Shown piece by piece: positions 36,676-48,966 of a stretch of 64,000 nucleotides of DNA (positions are counted from its first letter, which is position 1; each line of letters opens with the position of its first letter). The stretch lies in NCBI GenBank assembly GCA_905331475.1, contig CAJNYU010004239.1, positions 62,001-126,000 on the forward strand, written 5' to 3'. Made by a program: the position numbers and the translations under genes. The notes under the pieces were generated by a model. It did no database searches. It worked only from the letters and a program-made list of their open reading frames with translations, and was not told the origin of the DNA. The DNA is from Rotaria socialis. Taxonomy: Eukaryota; Rotifera; Eurotatoria; Philodinida; Philodinidae.

Positions 36676-39152
36676 CATACTATTGTATAAAAGTATAGAG
36701 AGGAATAAGTTCTTCTTTTTTTGTAATAGAAGTAGTGCCGTTGACCTGATCGATGCCATCGATGCGAGCAAATGTATACATACATGCATCTATATGTTGT
36801 GCAATGAAGGCATCGTCTAATCTTTCTAGCAGGAGGCTAAACAAGATCTGTACTCGCTTGTACTATTGTTGAGACATCATTCATCAAATTGAATATTGCC
36901 GCAGTGCAAGTGACAAACAACAGAAGTATATAACACATACAAAACGATATTCGATCTCCATCGTCTCTCCGTTTGTCGTCAATGTTTTTTTTCTTTTTTC
37001 ATCGTTGTTGTAGCCGTTGTTGCACACACCCTCAAGCATCGACATTTGAATATATATTTCTCGCGCGTCTGTGCGTGTGCACACGACTAATCGCTTTATC
37101 TTACTTACAACAACAATAGAAACTCGCCACATATACACATAAAACGATGTATGCATTTTAGCGAGTGTATGAATGTGTGCATATTCAATTCTTGATGATA
37201 GCCTTAGCGCAAAACATAGAGCAAAAACTCTCTCTTTCTCGCTTAATTTTTTTCGTCGTTCATCATAACTGTAATATGTGTGCGTGTTTCAAATGATTGG
37301 TTGTCTTGGGTATAAAAGCCTTGAGGCTAGTTGATCGATCGATTGATCAATCATATGATCTTATTGATTATCTATCGTATGGGTCGATCGATATGCTTTA
37401 GTCTAGTTTTATTTTTACTTATCACTCTTAATTCATTTGAATCAATCATAATTGAAAAAGTTAGTTGATATTATTCTAGAAATGTATTTAAAAAAAGAAA
37501 AAGAAAATCTATTATATCTTTCTTTGCATAATTGAAATTCTAATTATTTAAATCAAAAATTGATTTATTAGCTTTTTCTTCTCGAACAATAATGACTTTA
37601 CAAGTTTTGACATAGATTTATCTATAACCTTATTAAATTCTAGCAATGTTTTCTACAAGAAAACTAAATAAAAAAATTTCATCAACTATTGAATGATAAT
37701 ATTTTCTATTGACGAAAGAAACTCATCCAGCTACTCAAATCTTCCTACATTAAATTGAAAAGACTAGAAAATAATAATATTTAATCATGTTAATTCTCTA
37801 AATAACAAGCTTATGACAAATCTTTATTTATAAATTGATCGTATATTGGTTTATCAACGTAGTCGAGCTTCGTTTAACAATGAAAGAAAAGCAAGAAAAC
37901 TACTTTTCTGTCACGGTTGGATACAAGTTTCTTTTTGACATGTCAAAAACTAAGCACTATAATAGTCTTCAATAGATGACAGTAAAAATCTTTCGTGATG
38001 TTTCTTTTGTCTATTAATGAAAAGATGCTGCATTCGCTTTTCATTGATTGAACATGTATAAAAAATGATCCTAATCTATTAGAAGATTTTCATGATAAAC
38101 CGGATTTAATTGTCAATACGGTATTAAATTCATTTATAGTAATTCGTAGATCTAGCTTAACATGATAGTTGCTATTTTAGACTCCATATGGAATCTCTTA
38201 AGTTGACAGTAGGCAATGGAAGCTGTAGCAATCTCGCTATCATTATTAGTGTCAGACAATGATCCCTTTCTCTAGTTCGTTGATAACTTAGGAAATTGTC
38301 TTTTCATGGCGGTTGTCATTCTTATTTGTGTCTGTCTCAGTTGGATTTTCTTGTTCTCCTATTCTTATTCTTGACAATGAGCCTACGAACAACGTCGAGA
38401 AATAGTAAAATGGAAAACCTTTTCGGATGTGTGTTCTTAGCATCATCTATATAACAGCCAGCTAGAGGGAGCGAACGTTGATGAGTCTGTTGAACGTGTA
38501 AAGCGATAAAGCGAATGAGTCTACATAGAATATCGTGTACGATAAGAACACGACATGAAGAAGAAGAAGAAGAAGAAGAAGAAGAAGAAAAAAATGACGG
38601 GAAAGACAAGAATTCCTACATTCTCATGTTTTTTTTTCTGTTATAATGATGCATCTGTGAAATAAAATATAAGAATTAGAAGACCAACTAGTTTTGACAA
38701 CTATGTAAAATACTGCCAGCAGTGGCAATTCAATCTATTACAGTGCAAACATCTTCAGCCTTCCGAACAATGATTCGTCGGCGCTCTTTGGTTTTTTGTT
38801 ATACTTCTATAATTACCACTAAACGCTTGTTGATAAGCACTTGAAGTGCAAAAACATGCAAATAGACTGATCAAATAAATCTTTGTTCTTTATTTAGAGT
38901 ATTCTATTGAATTTATTCTCTACGTTTCTAGATGATAATTATTGCAATACAATACCTCGATGCACATCTTCGATATTGAAGAAACATGAATTACGGTAAA
39001 CGATGATTTTTTTTTGTCTATTGTACCTACTTTTAACGATTAAACAAACATACTTTAGATAAAACATATTATTAATTTATCTATTTTAACATGAAAAAAA
39101 TCGATATTCAATAGTAATAAAACTAAACGTGTACAACAAGTGATGCAGAAAG
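36060..39152. other. Repeat-rich non-coding stretch between divergent genes
   Basis: Lies between the Rap2-like start (-) and the glutamate receptor start (+), so it should hold both promoters. It contains a GAT triplet run (about 36217-36240), a TA run (36645-36671) and an AAG run (38555-38588). A TATA-like site at 37311 is followed by a short open frame (see findings). No supported gene. Confidence 0.55.
37311..37318 (+). promoter_or_regulatory. TATA-box-like site
   Basis: TATAAAAG preceded by GGG, a close match to a core TATA box. An ATG at 37379 opens a 27-codon frame starting MGRSICFSLVLFLL that ends at a possible GTTAGT donor. No downstream exon in the matching phase could be tied to it. 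Confidence 0.25.
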
Positions 39153-42100
39153 ATGCTTATAACGATTGTTTTTTATCTCTGGTACTTATTCATTATTATT
39201 TCAACTTCGATAGTCGATGAAAAACATTTACACTCTCAATCCCTTGATATTATCATAGGTAGGCAACGTAGAAAATCTCTTATAAATCACAATATACACA
39301 TCTATATAAATAATTACCTGAGAAAATGAATCGTTTTATTCAAGAAATTCATCATTGTAACTGACTCGTTCGTTATAGCAACTAACACATTAATTACTTT
39401 TGCCGTTTAACTCATTTTTTTTCTCTTACTATTTAAAGAAAAATAATTGAGGAAACCGGAAAATTTCTATCTGATAATTATAGGGTATTCTCATGCAAAG
39501 AAGATATTTCATTTCTATCAATTATGCACAACATTTATTTCTGTTCATTGCTTTTGATTCTTTCTCTCTGTCTCCATCATTTTAGCTAAAGTTCACCTTG
39601 TTGATTTCGAATTTGAACTAAATCGAAATATCTTCTATTCGATAATTTGAAAACACTACTAAAATGACATTTAAGAACATTTTTCTTCTTGATGACTTTC
39701 GATAGAAAATTATTTCCGAGAGATAAATCATTAATAATGCAAAGGCATTTTTAATTAAGAAAATACGCATATCATGAATCTTAAAAATAACTAGATATCA
39801 AGTAAAATTGAAATGATCTCATGTAGGTTTCCATCGAATATTTGACTTATAAATTAGAATACGAATGTTCAATAAATTGGTTGTAAGAAGAAAAAGATAT
39901 ACAGTGAAACCTGTCTAAGATAAACACTAACGGGACTGTTCAAAACGCGTTCATTAAAGGAGGTGTTCATCTTAGAGAGGTGCCATGTTGAATGAAATCT
40001 ATATATGTATATACGAATGATAAATATACACCTTTTATACTACTATCTATTACGGTCAGTGCCAAATTTTAAGAAAATCGGTTTCATCTACTGTACATAC
40101 TTTTTTATTTATCTTGTAACAAAGAAAAATTTGCAATGTCCACTGCTGTCGATTCTCCACATATGGCTCGATATTGTATGTTGTGACGTACTCTGAATTT
40201 TTCAAGCCATCCATTACTGGCCTTCAATTCATCAAGATTTGCACCACCCAGTTGTTGACGAATTTCTCGGGCTTGTGCTTGTATGAGTGGGCCTGATATA
40301 GGAATGTTCTTACTACGCTGAATGACGAACCATTCGTAAAATTTTTGATCGAGTTGTTGATTTAATTCATCTCGAAAGTTGCGTTTCTTTGTTGAGTTTT
40401 CATTATGTTCGTAATTTTCGATGTATTCTGCCTAGCGTTTAATAATATTTGACACACTACCGATCGAGATCTTGTAATACTCAGCAAGTGTACGATAAGA
40501 GTGTTATTTTCATTTTCACGAATTAATTGCATTTTTTCAGATAAGGTTAGTTTGTGTTTTGTCGCCATTTTACAATTGAAAGAGAAATGTGCGTTATTCT
40601 CTCACACAGAATCGATTAACTCATCGCTGCCTATTCATTTTCATTGTTCTGTTTGTGTCATACATATGACAAAGCCTTTTTTTATGACGAATTGACCGTC
40701 TAAATTTGATTTATCATTGTTTTATTATGTGCAATCTATTTTTCCATACACGAAAGCGTAATTGATCAGTGTATGTTCACTGTAGAGAGGTGTTTTTTTT
40801 TATAGAAATGACTGAAAAAAATGTTCCATGTTCAGAGTTGGGAGATGTTCATCTTGCAGAGGTATATTTACAGCAAAAATCGATCGGGGGTTCCGAGACA
40901 TCTGTTCAAATGGGAGGTGTTCATTAACAGAGGTTTCACTGTATATATATCATATTGCTATGGATCAACACATTGATATCGATGCAGATTGCATTTTCTC
41001 AAGAAATTCAATGAATACCATTCATTGGTCGTCACTATTACAACGATATTTTTGCGTAAATAATATAGCAACAAAGAAAATTGAGGTATAATTTCTATAA
41101 GAAATGATACTTAACCGAGAAATGACTATTTTATCTAGATTTTCTCTTGTAAAAGAGCTACTTTAGATTCTGACAAATTGAACACCTATTTTTAGAAATA
41201 TCGATACAACACTTTAAATAGTCACATCCAATGCCGTCGGAAAAATCAATCTGATCTTCAACGAGATACTAACTCTTGGCCTTACACTTAATAAATCACT
41301 AAGTGTAGTTTGTTCTGCATTAATGTAGATTATGATAGTTTTTTCTATTGACCTATTGTAACTTGATAGGTTATTTCTCACAATAGCATTTTAGTTGAAT
41401 ATTTAATCTAAATTTCTTAGTGTAAATCTTAATCAAAAGAAGCTGATACAATTATAGGAAGGCCATTCTAATGTCAATTTGACTCTCTTGTAAATCTCGT
41501 AGGTTTTCTTTTCTTTTCACAACTCATGACAGATAGGCTTAATGGAAAATGTATTGGAATTATTAATAATTTATCGTTCGGAAATAATTTTCTATTTTAT
41601 GCCATTATGAAGATAAATGATTTTTAAAGAAATTTGAGTTACATCCTTAAATAGTAAAATAAATCTTACCTGATTTCAAATAATGATGAAAAGAAATTTT
41701 CAAAACCTTCGTATTCTTGTAAAATAACACAAGAGAAATGATTTGATTGATGATTTTGTTTTTGTAGGCGGTGTTTTTACCGATCGAGACGAAGGTACAA
41801 GTTTACAAAGCATGGAAAGTATTTTTAAATACGCTATATTTCATTATAACCGTTTGGCTAAAGATGCACATAATCTAACACATAAAATAAACTTACAAGC
41901 AGAAACACTAAATTTAATATCGTCTGGATCAACTTTGAAAACTGTTGAGGATGGTAATTTAAAATATTTCTTTGTATCTTCCTTTTTAATTAAAGCACAT
42001 TTTTAGTCTGCTCACTTATACATCAACGTCGTGTACAAGGCATTTTTGGTCCACCATATATTGAACTTGCAACACTTGCTCATTCTATATGCTGTCACAT

Positions 42101-45100
42101 TAATATACCCTTTATCAATGTTTGTTCGAACTGTTACGATCCGGAAAATCTAGCTGGAGACGCCGAAGAGCAATGGGACAATGTAACAAGACATGATTGT
42201 GTGTCAATCAATTTATATCCGTCCAATGCAGAGCTTAATATAGCATTTCATAATTTAACACATAAACTTCACTGGAATAAATTTATCATTATATACGATA
42301 TAGAATCAGGTAAGAAAGTCCATTAGCATGATGAAAAGAATTATGAATCGGAAAATATTACTGTTAGGCTTGACACGTTTGCAAAGAGTACTTAACGATC
42401 CTGGCTTAAATCAAACTGATATTCTTGTACGACCATTTACACATATTAATGATCGTAGTGCACTTCTTGACGCCATTGGACGAGAAGTATTTAATATAAT
42501 ATTAGATTTAAATGATCTTCATACACATGCTGTATTAAAAATGGCTTTACAAATGGGTATGATTAGTTCAAGTTATCATTTTGTATTAACAACATTGGTA
42601 TGTGAATTGCTAGTATTTTAGAAGAAGAAAAAACGTATATTTTTCTTTCCTATTTTAGAATATTGATTCATATGATCTAGAAGATTTTAAATATAATTTT
42701 GTTAATTTAACAGCATTTCGTTTATTTCGTCGTGATGATCAACGTGTAAAATCAGCAATGGACTCATTTTTTGTATTTAAAACAATGCCCACAGATGATA
42801 TTAATCAACGATTATTCACAGTGAGTCATTTGTAAAAACAGAAAAAGAAGCATCGTTTGTTTTTTTTCGTTTTACTTACTGATGATTGAATCATATTTTG
42901 GCTCAGTTTAGACGTCAGTCGCATTATGGGTTGATGCTGTACTTGCTTATGCGTATGCTTATGATAAATTAATCACATCCTATGGAGGTTTCCGAAATGA
43001 AGCCATACGTCCGAATATTTCATGCGTTGAAGACAACAAATGGCCATTAGGCACAGAACTTGGTTTAAAATTTAATGAGGTAGATGATTGAAATGATAGA
43101 GAAAAAAAACCTTTTTTCTGTTTGGTTATTTAATCATTCATAGATATCGTTTGATGGTATTACTGGAATAGTAAAGTTTACGCCTTCTGGTAAACGAACA
43201 GGTTTCGAGCTTGATATTGTTCATTTAACTGAAACTGGTTTAACAAAAGTAAAAACAAAAAGTCATATAAAAGTTTGTTTTCCTATTCACCGTTTCAGAT
43301 CGGAGTATGGTCGCGTGAACGAGGTGCCAATTTTACATTGATATCATCATCACGCGGAACTCTATTCAACTCAACATTGATTGTGACGACTATTATTGTA
43401 TGTCAAAAAGAAAAAAAGAAAACTTCACATTTATCGGAATAGATAGGAGAATGCTTTGTTTCTTTTTCTTTTTTAAACCTTCTAGGGAGCTCCTTTTGTA
43501 ATCTATAAACATAGTGAAAATGCAACAGTAATATTAAATCAAACCTATTCCAATAGTGAATTCGAAGGGTTTTGTATTGATTTACTTGATGAACTTTCTC
43601 GTGAATTAAAATTCTATTATAAAATTAAACCGATTACAACAGGACGGTATGATGATATGGTGGAAGAAGTTAGAAATAAAGTAAATAAAAAAGCAGCAGA
43701 AATAAAAAAAGCAAAAAAACTTCTTGATTTATTTAGGTAGCCGATTTAGCAGTAGCACCATTAACTAGTAAGTATTAAGTTCAAAACATTCGTATGAGAG
43801 CGTATTAACACGCTCCGTTTCGGAAAAAATCAAGTCACTTCAGAATTCAAAATTTCTCTACTTACTGTTATATTTTTTTTATTTTAGTTAATTATGCTCG
43901 TGAAAAAAAAATCGATTTTACGAAACCATTTCTCAGTTTGGGTATTGCCATACTCTTTAAATTGCCTAAACCTGAAAAGCCAGGCTTATTCAGTTTTCTC
44001 AGTCCATTATCACTGGAAATTTGGGTAAAATACAGTTTTATTCAATTCAAGTTATGAAAAATAAAAATTGCTTTTCTTCAATTAGATATACACATTTGCT
44101 GCTATATTTACCGTTAGTTTTATTCTATTGCTAATTGCTCGATGTTCACCTGATGAATGGCGTAATCCTTATCCATGTGATGCTGAATATGATTATTTAG
44201 AAAATCGTTTTACTGTCAGCAATACACTTTGGTTTTCAATTGGAACATTAATGCAACAAGGTAGATGAAAAATTTCAAAAGAAAGAAAAAAATAGCAAGG
44301 CGGAACTTGTATTATTTGTATTCAAAGGTTCGGATGTAAGTCCATCAGCTATATCAACTCGTCTTGTATCTGGTATTTGGTGGTTTTTTACTTTGATACT
44401 GATTTCCTCATATACGGCTAATTTAGGTAAAAACGAAAAATGTGTTTCTCTTCGTTTTCTTTTATTAAGCAAACCTATGTCTATAATTTTAGCTGCTTTT
44501 TTAACTGTCGAAAAACTTGTTAATCCAATTGAAAGTGCTGAAGATTTAGTTAAACAAACAAAAATAAAGTATGGTCTTGTTAGTGGTGGTTCAACAGAAC
44601 AATTTTTTCGAGTAAATTTGATCATTTATATTTATTCAATTGTTTAAATTTTGTTGTTTTTTGGCGAAAAAATAGGAATCAACTATTCCCGTCTATCAAG
44701 CGATGTGGAAATTTATGAGTAATAATCCAGAAGTATTTGCAAAAAATAGTCAAGAAGGTATTGATCGTGTCAAAAGTGAATCCTATGCATTTTTTATGGA
44801 ATCAACATCAATTGAATATACTGTACAACGTGAATGTAATTTAACACAAATTGGTGGTTTACTTGATAATAAAGGCTATGGTATTGGATTACCCGAAGGT
44901 TAGATTTTCAAGAGAATAAAACGTTTACGCAAAAAGAAATTTTGAATTTTTTTTGTTTTTTTCTTATTGTAGGAAGTCCACATCGAGAGCGTTTTTCTGA
45001 AATAATTCTTGATTTACAAGAAAAAGGAATTGTAAGGCATTTAAAAATGAAAAATAGTAAGAAGAAAAATCTATGAGCTATTTCTATTTTAGATTCAAAA

Positions 45101-46071
45101 ATCTTACAATAAATGGTGGAAAGGTAAAGGAACATGTTCATCGGATAAGAAAGATTCAAAAGCGAATCCATTGGGTCTTACAAATGTCGGTGGTATATTT
45201 GTTGTACTTCTTGGTAAGAATCATCAATCGATTCACTTTATTTTCATTTACTATATTTACATATTTAGGTGGTATTGTTCTTTCAATATTTGTTGCTATT
45301 CTTGAATTTCTATGGCATGCACGAAAAAATCATGCCGATCGACGAGTAAGTTTATTCATAAGAATTCGTTTCCGATTTATCCTCGGGCATTTCTATAATT
45401 ATAATAAGAAGCAAAAAAAATATTTTCAGCATTCTGTCTGGTGGGAATTACTAAAAGAAGTTCGTTTTTCAATTCAATGTGGCGCTTCGAATCGTAAAGC
45501 ACTTGTTACTCGTCGTTGCTCTCAATGTGAACATGATGCAGACCCGTGTACGTTAGCTCATCATCCCCATCGTCGTTCATCATCATTAGCATCAGTTAAT
45601 TTTGGGCGTACATCAAAAACTCGTACAACTATAGAGAAAACGCCTGAATTAGATAAATTTGACACTGTACTTATGCTTGCGACGGAACAAAGAAATCATT
45701 CTGATTCATATAGTAGACGACATCATTCTTCAATGAGATCACAACGAAAAAAATCCCCGTCATTGTTACTTGTCGAACAACAACCGTCAAATCATGTGCA
45801 TCGTATTCAAACTCAACAGACCCCGCTCAATAAAAATCCAGGTACGTTACAAGATTTTATAAAAAAATTAAACATAAAACAAACAAGAAATAATCCAATA
45901 TTGGTTTCGTTTTCATTCATGGTTTGTCTGTTTATAGATTCATCTGCAAAATACGGCCTGAAATCTCATCGCGGTGAAGACGATAATGGAAATTCTGCTG
46001 ATATAAATGCATCTTTAAATTCGAGTTTATCAACAAACTCTCGTTTTCCTCTGCGTGTATCTCGATTGTGA
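39153..46071 (+). CDS. Ionotropic glutamate receptor, kainate type
   Basis: A ligand-gated cation channel subunit at the plasma membrane. Twenty exons: 39153-39258, 41768-41953, 42007-42309, 42368-42597, 42659-42820, 42912-43079, 43144-43248, 43299-43397, 43486-43680, 43737-43767, 43888-44024, 44086-44260, 44328-44426, 44493-44611, 44675-44898, 44973-45031, 45093-45213, 45269-45345, 45430-45841 and 45938-46071. A signal peptide ([16 protein letters not shown]) is followed by the amino-terminal domain. S1 has [18 protein letters not shown] with the ligand-binding Arg; M1 is [16 protein letters not shown]. The pore loop has LMQQGS (unedited Gln), M3 has [17 protein letters not shown]2 has the MESTSIEY acidic residue, and M4 is [17 protein letters not shown] long polar cytoplasmic tail follows. 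All splice phases agree. An AATAAA polyadenylation signal lies at 46162. Intron 1 is 2.5 kb and holds a transposon remnant. Confidence 0.95.
39902..40941 (-). mobile_element. Truncated pogo/Tigger-like DNA transposon
   Basis: A 1040-bp element bounded by inverted ends that both read CAGTGAAACCT inward, each flanked by TA, the target duplicated by Tc1/mariner/pogo elements. Both ends carry variants of GGTGTTCAT..GAGG. The interior encodes, on the - strand, only the N-terminal DNA-binding part of a transposase; no catalytic DDE/D region is present. It sits in intron 1 of the glutamate receptor, opposite to that gene, and is surely non-autonomous. Confidence 0.85.
40110..40568 (-). pseudogene. 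Pogo-type transposase fragment (DNA-binding region)
   Basis: The frame from 40568 starts [18 protein letters not shown], a CENP-B/pogo N-terminal helix-turn-helix. A frame change near 40420 leads into [34 protein letters not shown] and [16 protein letters not shown]. These are the hallmarks of the Tc5/CENP-B type second DNA-binding domain. The frame stops at about 40110 with the catalytic domain missing. Frame-broken and non-functional. Confidence 0.8.
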
Positions 46072-46536
46072 TTTTTATCGGCATGTCTGTTCGTGTGTGT
46101 ATCTATACGTATGGTACAATTGTTATTTGTTCTTTTCAATTTTTTTTCTTCTGTTGGTATAAATAAAAGATGAATAAAAAAAATGAATTAATCTAACCTT
46201 AAGACTAAGATTTTAAGACGATCTCAATTGATGTTTGCTTTTTTACCTTTGCAATGATTTATATCTAAATTTAGTAGTGTCTTGCGCTTTAACCCCCTTT
46301 TCTTTTAAATGTTCTGACGACAGGTTGTATGAGTTCTTTTTCTCATTGTTTCATTATTGAAGCGACGAAAAAAAGAAAGTCATTCGCTTTTTCTCATACC
46401 CTTTCAGCTTTTACAACAATAAAAACCTCGGTAGATAAGTATATTTGTCAGAAGACAGAAAAAAAAGTAGAATCGAATAAATTTTGTCGCGCATTGTATT
46501 TTTCACAAATTCGTTTTCGAAGTATTACAAAAAAAA
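46072..46536. other. Spacer with glutamate receptor 3' UTR
   Basis: Contains polyadenylation-like AATAAA motifs (46162 and just after) and otherwise nothing I can assign. Confidence 0.5.
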
Positions 46537-47543
46537 ATGTCTCGGTCGTTAACGCAGCGAAATACAGCTTTAAAAGCTCTACCACCTGCTCAAAAGGCAT
46601 CTGGATTCAATCTTATGTTTAAATGGTCGGTTGCTGGTGCTCATTCGTACTTCCTAGAAGATCATTTCTCAATTAAACTTCCTCCAATTGATAACTATCG
46701 ATCTTCACAACTGACTCTAACAAATCCGTCTCCACTAATAGGTAAATAACTGTATGTCGAATAGAATACAATTGAGACAATATAAAAGATTTGCAACAGC
46801 ATTGCTTGAAATTCTATTTCAACATCGACTTACGAAAAATCTATGAATAGCCTTTGAAGAAGTTAAATTTATTTGAATAATCTGTTAAATAGACTACTTC
46901 TATTATAACTTCAGGTTTCAATCAACCTACTCATTCGTCGATATCTACACATAAAGCTTCCTATTTATCTTTCAATAAGAAATACAATTCACCAAGATAC
47001 ACGGAAGACAGTCGAAGTTCTCGGCGAAGCAGCCCGTTATCATTGAGCTATGAACAATTTTATCAACTACACCAAAGGCCACCTGCACCAGTAAACCTAA
47101 TGAAACAAAATAGTTTTACGCTTCAACCATTAACTGATAATAAATGCAATAATATTTCACTTCAGCCAATATGTGATGATAAACTAAATAATGCTTCTAC
47201 GCATTCAATGTCTGATTATAAAGAAAAAATGGTTACGTTTCATCCGATTAATACTGAAAAACAAAAAAATGTTTCAAGCCATCCAATATCCGACAAGAGA
47301 CGAAGTAGTATTTCATCGGGTGCCAGTAAAATATCTTCAAATTCAAAAGTAACAGTTTCATCAACTGGTACTGCACCTGTTGCAGCCACTAGGCCGACAT
47401 TCCGATTATCAAATACTGAGTTGGTACGATTAAATACGCCACAATTACGTCGAATGAAAGTATCAGAAAAGTATATGGCTGAAGCAAAAAAGCTTTATTT
47501 TAATGCTTATTGTAAAAGCTTTGTGCCGCGTGTTGTAATATAA
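46537..47543 (+). CDS. Uncharacterised protein with five 13-residue repeats
   Basis: Exon 1 is 46537-46741 and exon 2 is 46915-47543, joined in phase 1 by a 173-bp intron. The product is about 277 residues. The start MSRSLTQRNTALKALPP is basic. A short ordered-looking segment follows (FNLMFKWSVAGAHSYFLEDHF), then Ser/Arg-rich disordered sequence, five tandem 13-residue repeats and a basic end (RMKVSEKYMAEAKKLYF). No signal peptide or membrane helix, and I do not recognise a family. It lies between the glutamate receptor and, tail to tail, the ABHD17-like gene, whose stop is 136 bp away. Confidence 0.65.
47121..47315 (+). repeat. Five tandem 39-bp coding repeats
   Basis: Consecutive 13-residue units: LQPLTDNKCNNIS, LQPICDDKLNNAS, THSMSDYKEKMVT, FHPINTEKQKNVS and SHPISDKRRSSIS. 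The consensus is roughly xHPI-(S/T)-D-x-K-x-x-N-x-S. Spacing is exact, although the DNA copies have diverged strongly. Confidence 0.8.
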
Positions 47544-47679
47544 TGATTTTCTTGTTGTGTAATTACAAAGAAACATCTTGTCAAGTTTATTAAAAATTAG
47601 CAAAAAAACGAAAAAATAGGATAGCATTCTCCTTTTTTCTTGTATCAAACGGAAAACAATCGTTTGTTTGCATGAGAGA

Positions 47680-48853
47680 TTATTGGTTTTCATTTGAAGA
47701 GTCATTTTTTTTACCCGATACTTTTTGTATACTAGAAACAGTAGCAGTTGTTGAAGCTCTTGCAATTGCATATAAAGAGTTTAAAACTCCACTACCACTA
47801 CTACTACTGCTGGTGGTGGTGGTGGCGGTCCTGTTATTATTTGGTAAACTTTCGGGTAGCTGACGTAGTTCCTCATCGATTTTTACGATAGGTAGATGAA
47901 TATTTGTATTAGTTACTGTACATTGTTTTTCTACAAATGGTTTTACGTATTTCAGAAGAGTTATTTCAGACATTGAATTATGATCTTCATAACGTAGTAT
48001 AATTATTTTTTTTGCATCGATATGTGAACAAGCATTGTATAGGATTTGCGAATGACTCGGCGGTATAAGCGTATCATCCGAACCATGTATAAAGAGTATC
48101 GGACATTTTATATCTTTCATTGCCTCAAGATTATTCCATGAGCGACCACTAACAAACAAAGAAAGAAATCCAACTTTTTCTTTTACTAAATTATTAATAG
48201 CTGTATACGGAGATTGTAAAATTAATGCGCCGATCGGCTTATTTGATGCAAGATAACATGCTGAACCACTACCAATGGAATGTCCAAAGACAATGATTCT
48301 TTCGATTGGCCATTGAAGAGTATTACAAACAAAATTAATCGTTCGATCAGCATGATTATTAATTGTTTGTTGATTTGGCGATGATGCTTCACATAATCCA
48401 TACGATGGATATTCAAAACTTATAATATATACATTTAAATGCTTAGCAAATTCACTTAGTGTGTATTGCATGGTACCAATGTCGCAGCCATTTCCATGGC
48501 AAAATATCATAAAATATTCAGTTTGCCGTTGTAGATTATCCGGTGAATAAAACATGCATGGTATCGGTAATTGATTAGTGGATTCAGGTGGTAGCCAAAA
48601 TAAATTCTCGCTATGCGATGTTAACGTATAATGAGCTGGCTTTGGTGCTGGAAAGAGTATTTTGTTCAATAACATCTGGAAAAGCAAAGAAACTTGTACA
48701 AATCAATTTTAACAAAAACAAAAACAAAAGCATAATATTCGATATATTCACACTATCGAACAAAAGGAACGGCAATGAGTACATGAATGAACTGGATAAG
48801 TCTGAAGTAGGTTCTTCATTGATTTCAGTTGAAGTGCAAATCATTGGTTCCAT
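47680..48853 (-). CDS. ABHD17: Alpha/beta hydrolase, ABHD17/FAM108-like
   Basis: A serine hydrolase of the family that removes palmitate from membrane proteins such as Ras. The main exon is 48675-47680. Its ATG directly follows a strong acceptor (tttttccag on the - strand), so a 5' exon 48853-48752 (MEPMICTSTEINEE...) joined in phase 0 is likely. The core starts LLNKILFPAPKPAHYT, equal to the family's KLAFLPPEPTY. Then come the oxyanion motif FCHGNGCDIG, the nucleophile elbow FGHSIGSG, the acid in IHGSDDTLIPP and the His in YEDHNSM, so the triad is intact. The C-terminus adds about 80 residues of Thr/Ser-rich sequence, longer than usual. The N-terminal Cys cluster that anchors vertebrate ABHD17 is not seen in the proposed exon. 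Confidence 0.82.
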
Positions 48854-48966
48854 GATTCTATTGCTTAACTATTAGAAGTAATTTTTCAGTTTCTACAGAT
48901 GAGAGTAGAACATTATTGTTTTCTACAGGTTCATCATTGCCATTATTCGACGAAGGAAATTAACCT

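Noticed and set aside
45073-46071. A single 332-codon + strand frame
   Set aside because: It is formed by reading through introns of the glutamate receptor; exons 17-20 with GT-AG borders explain it better and give the conserved M4 helix.
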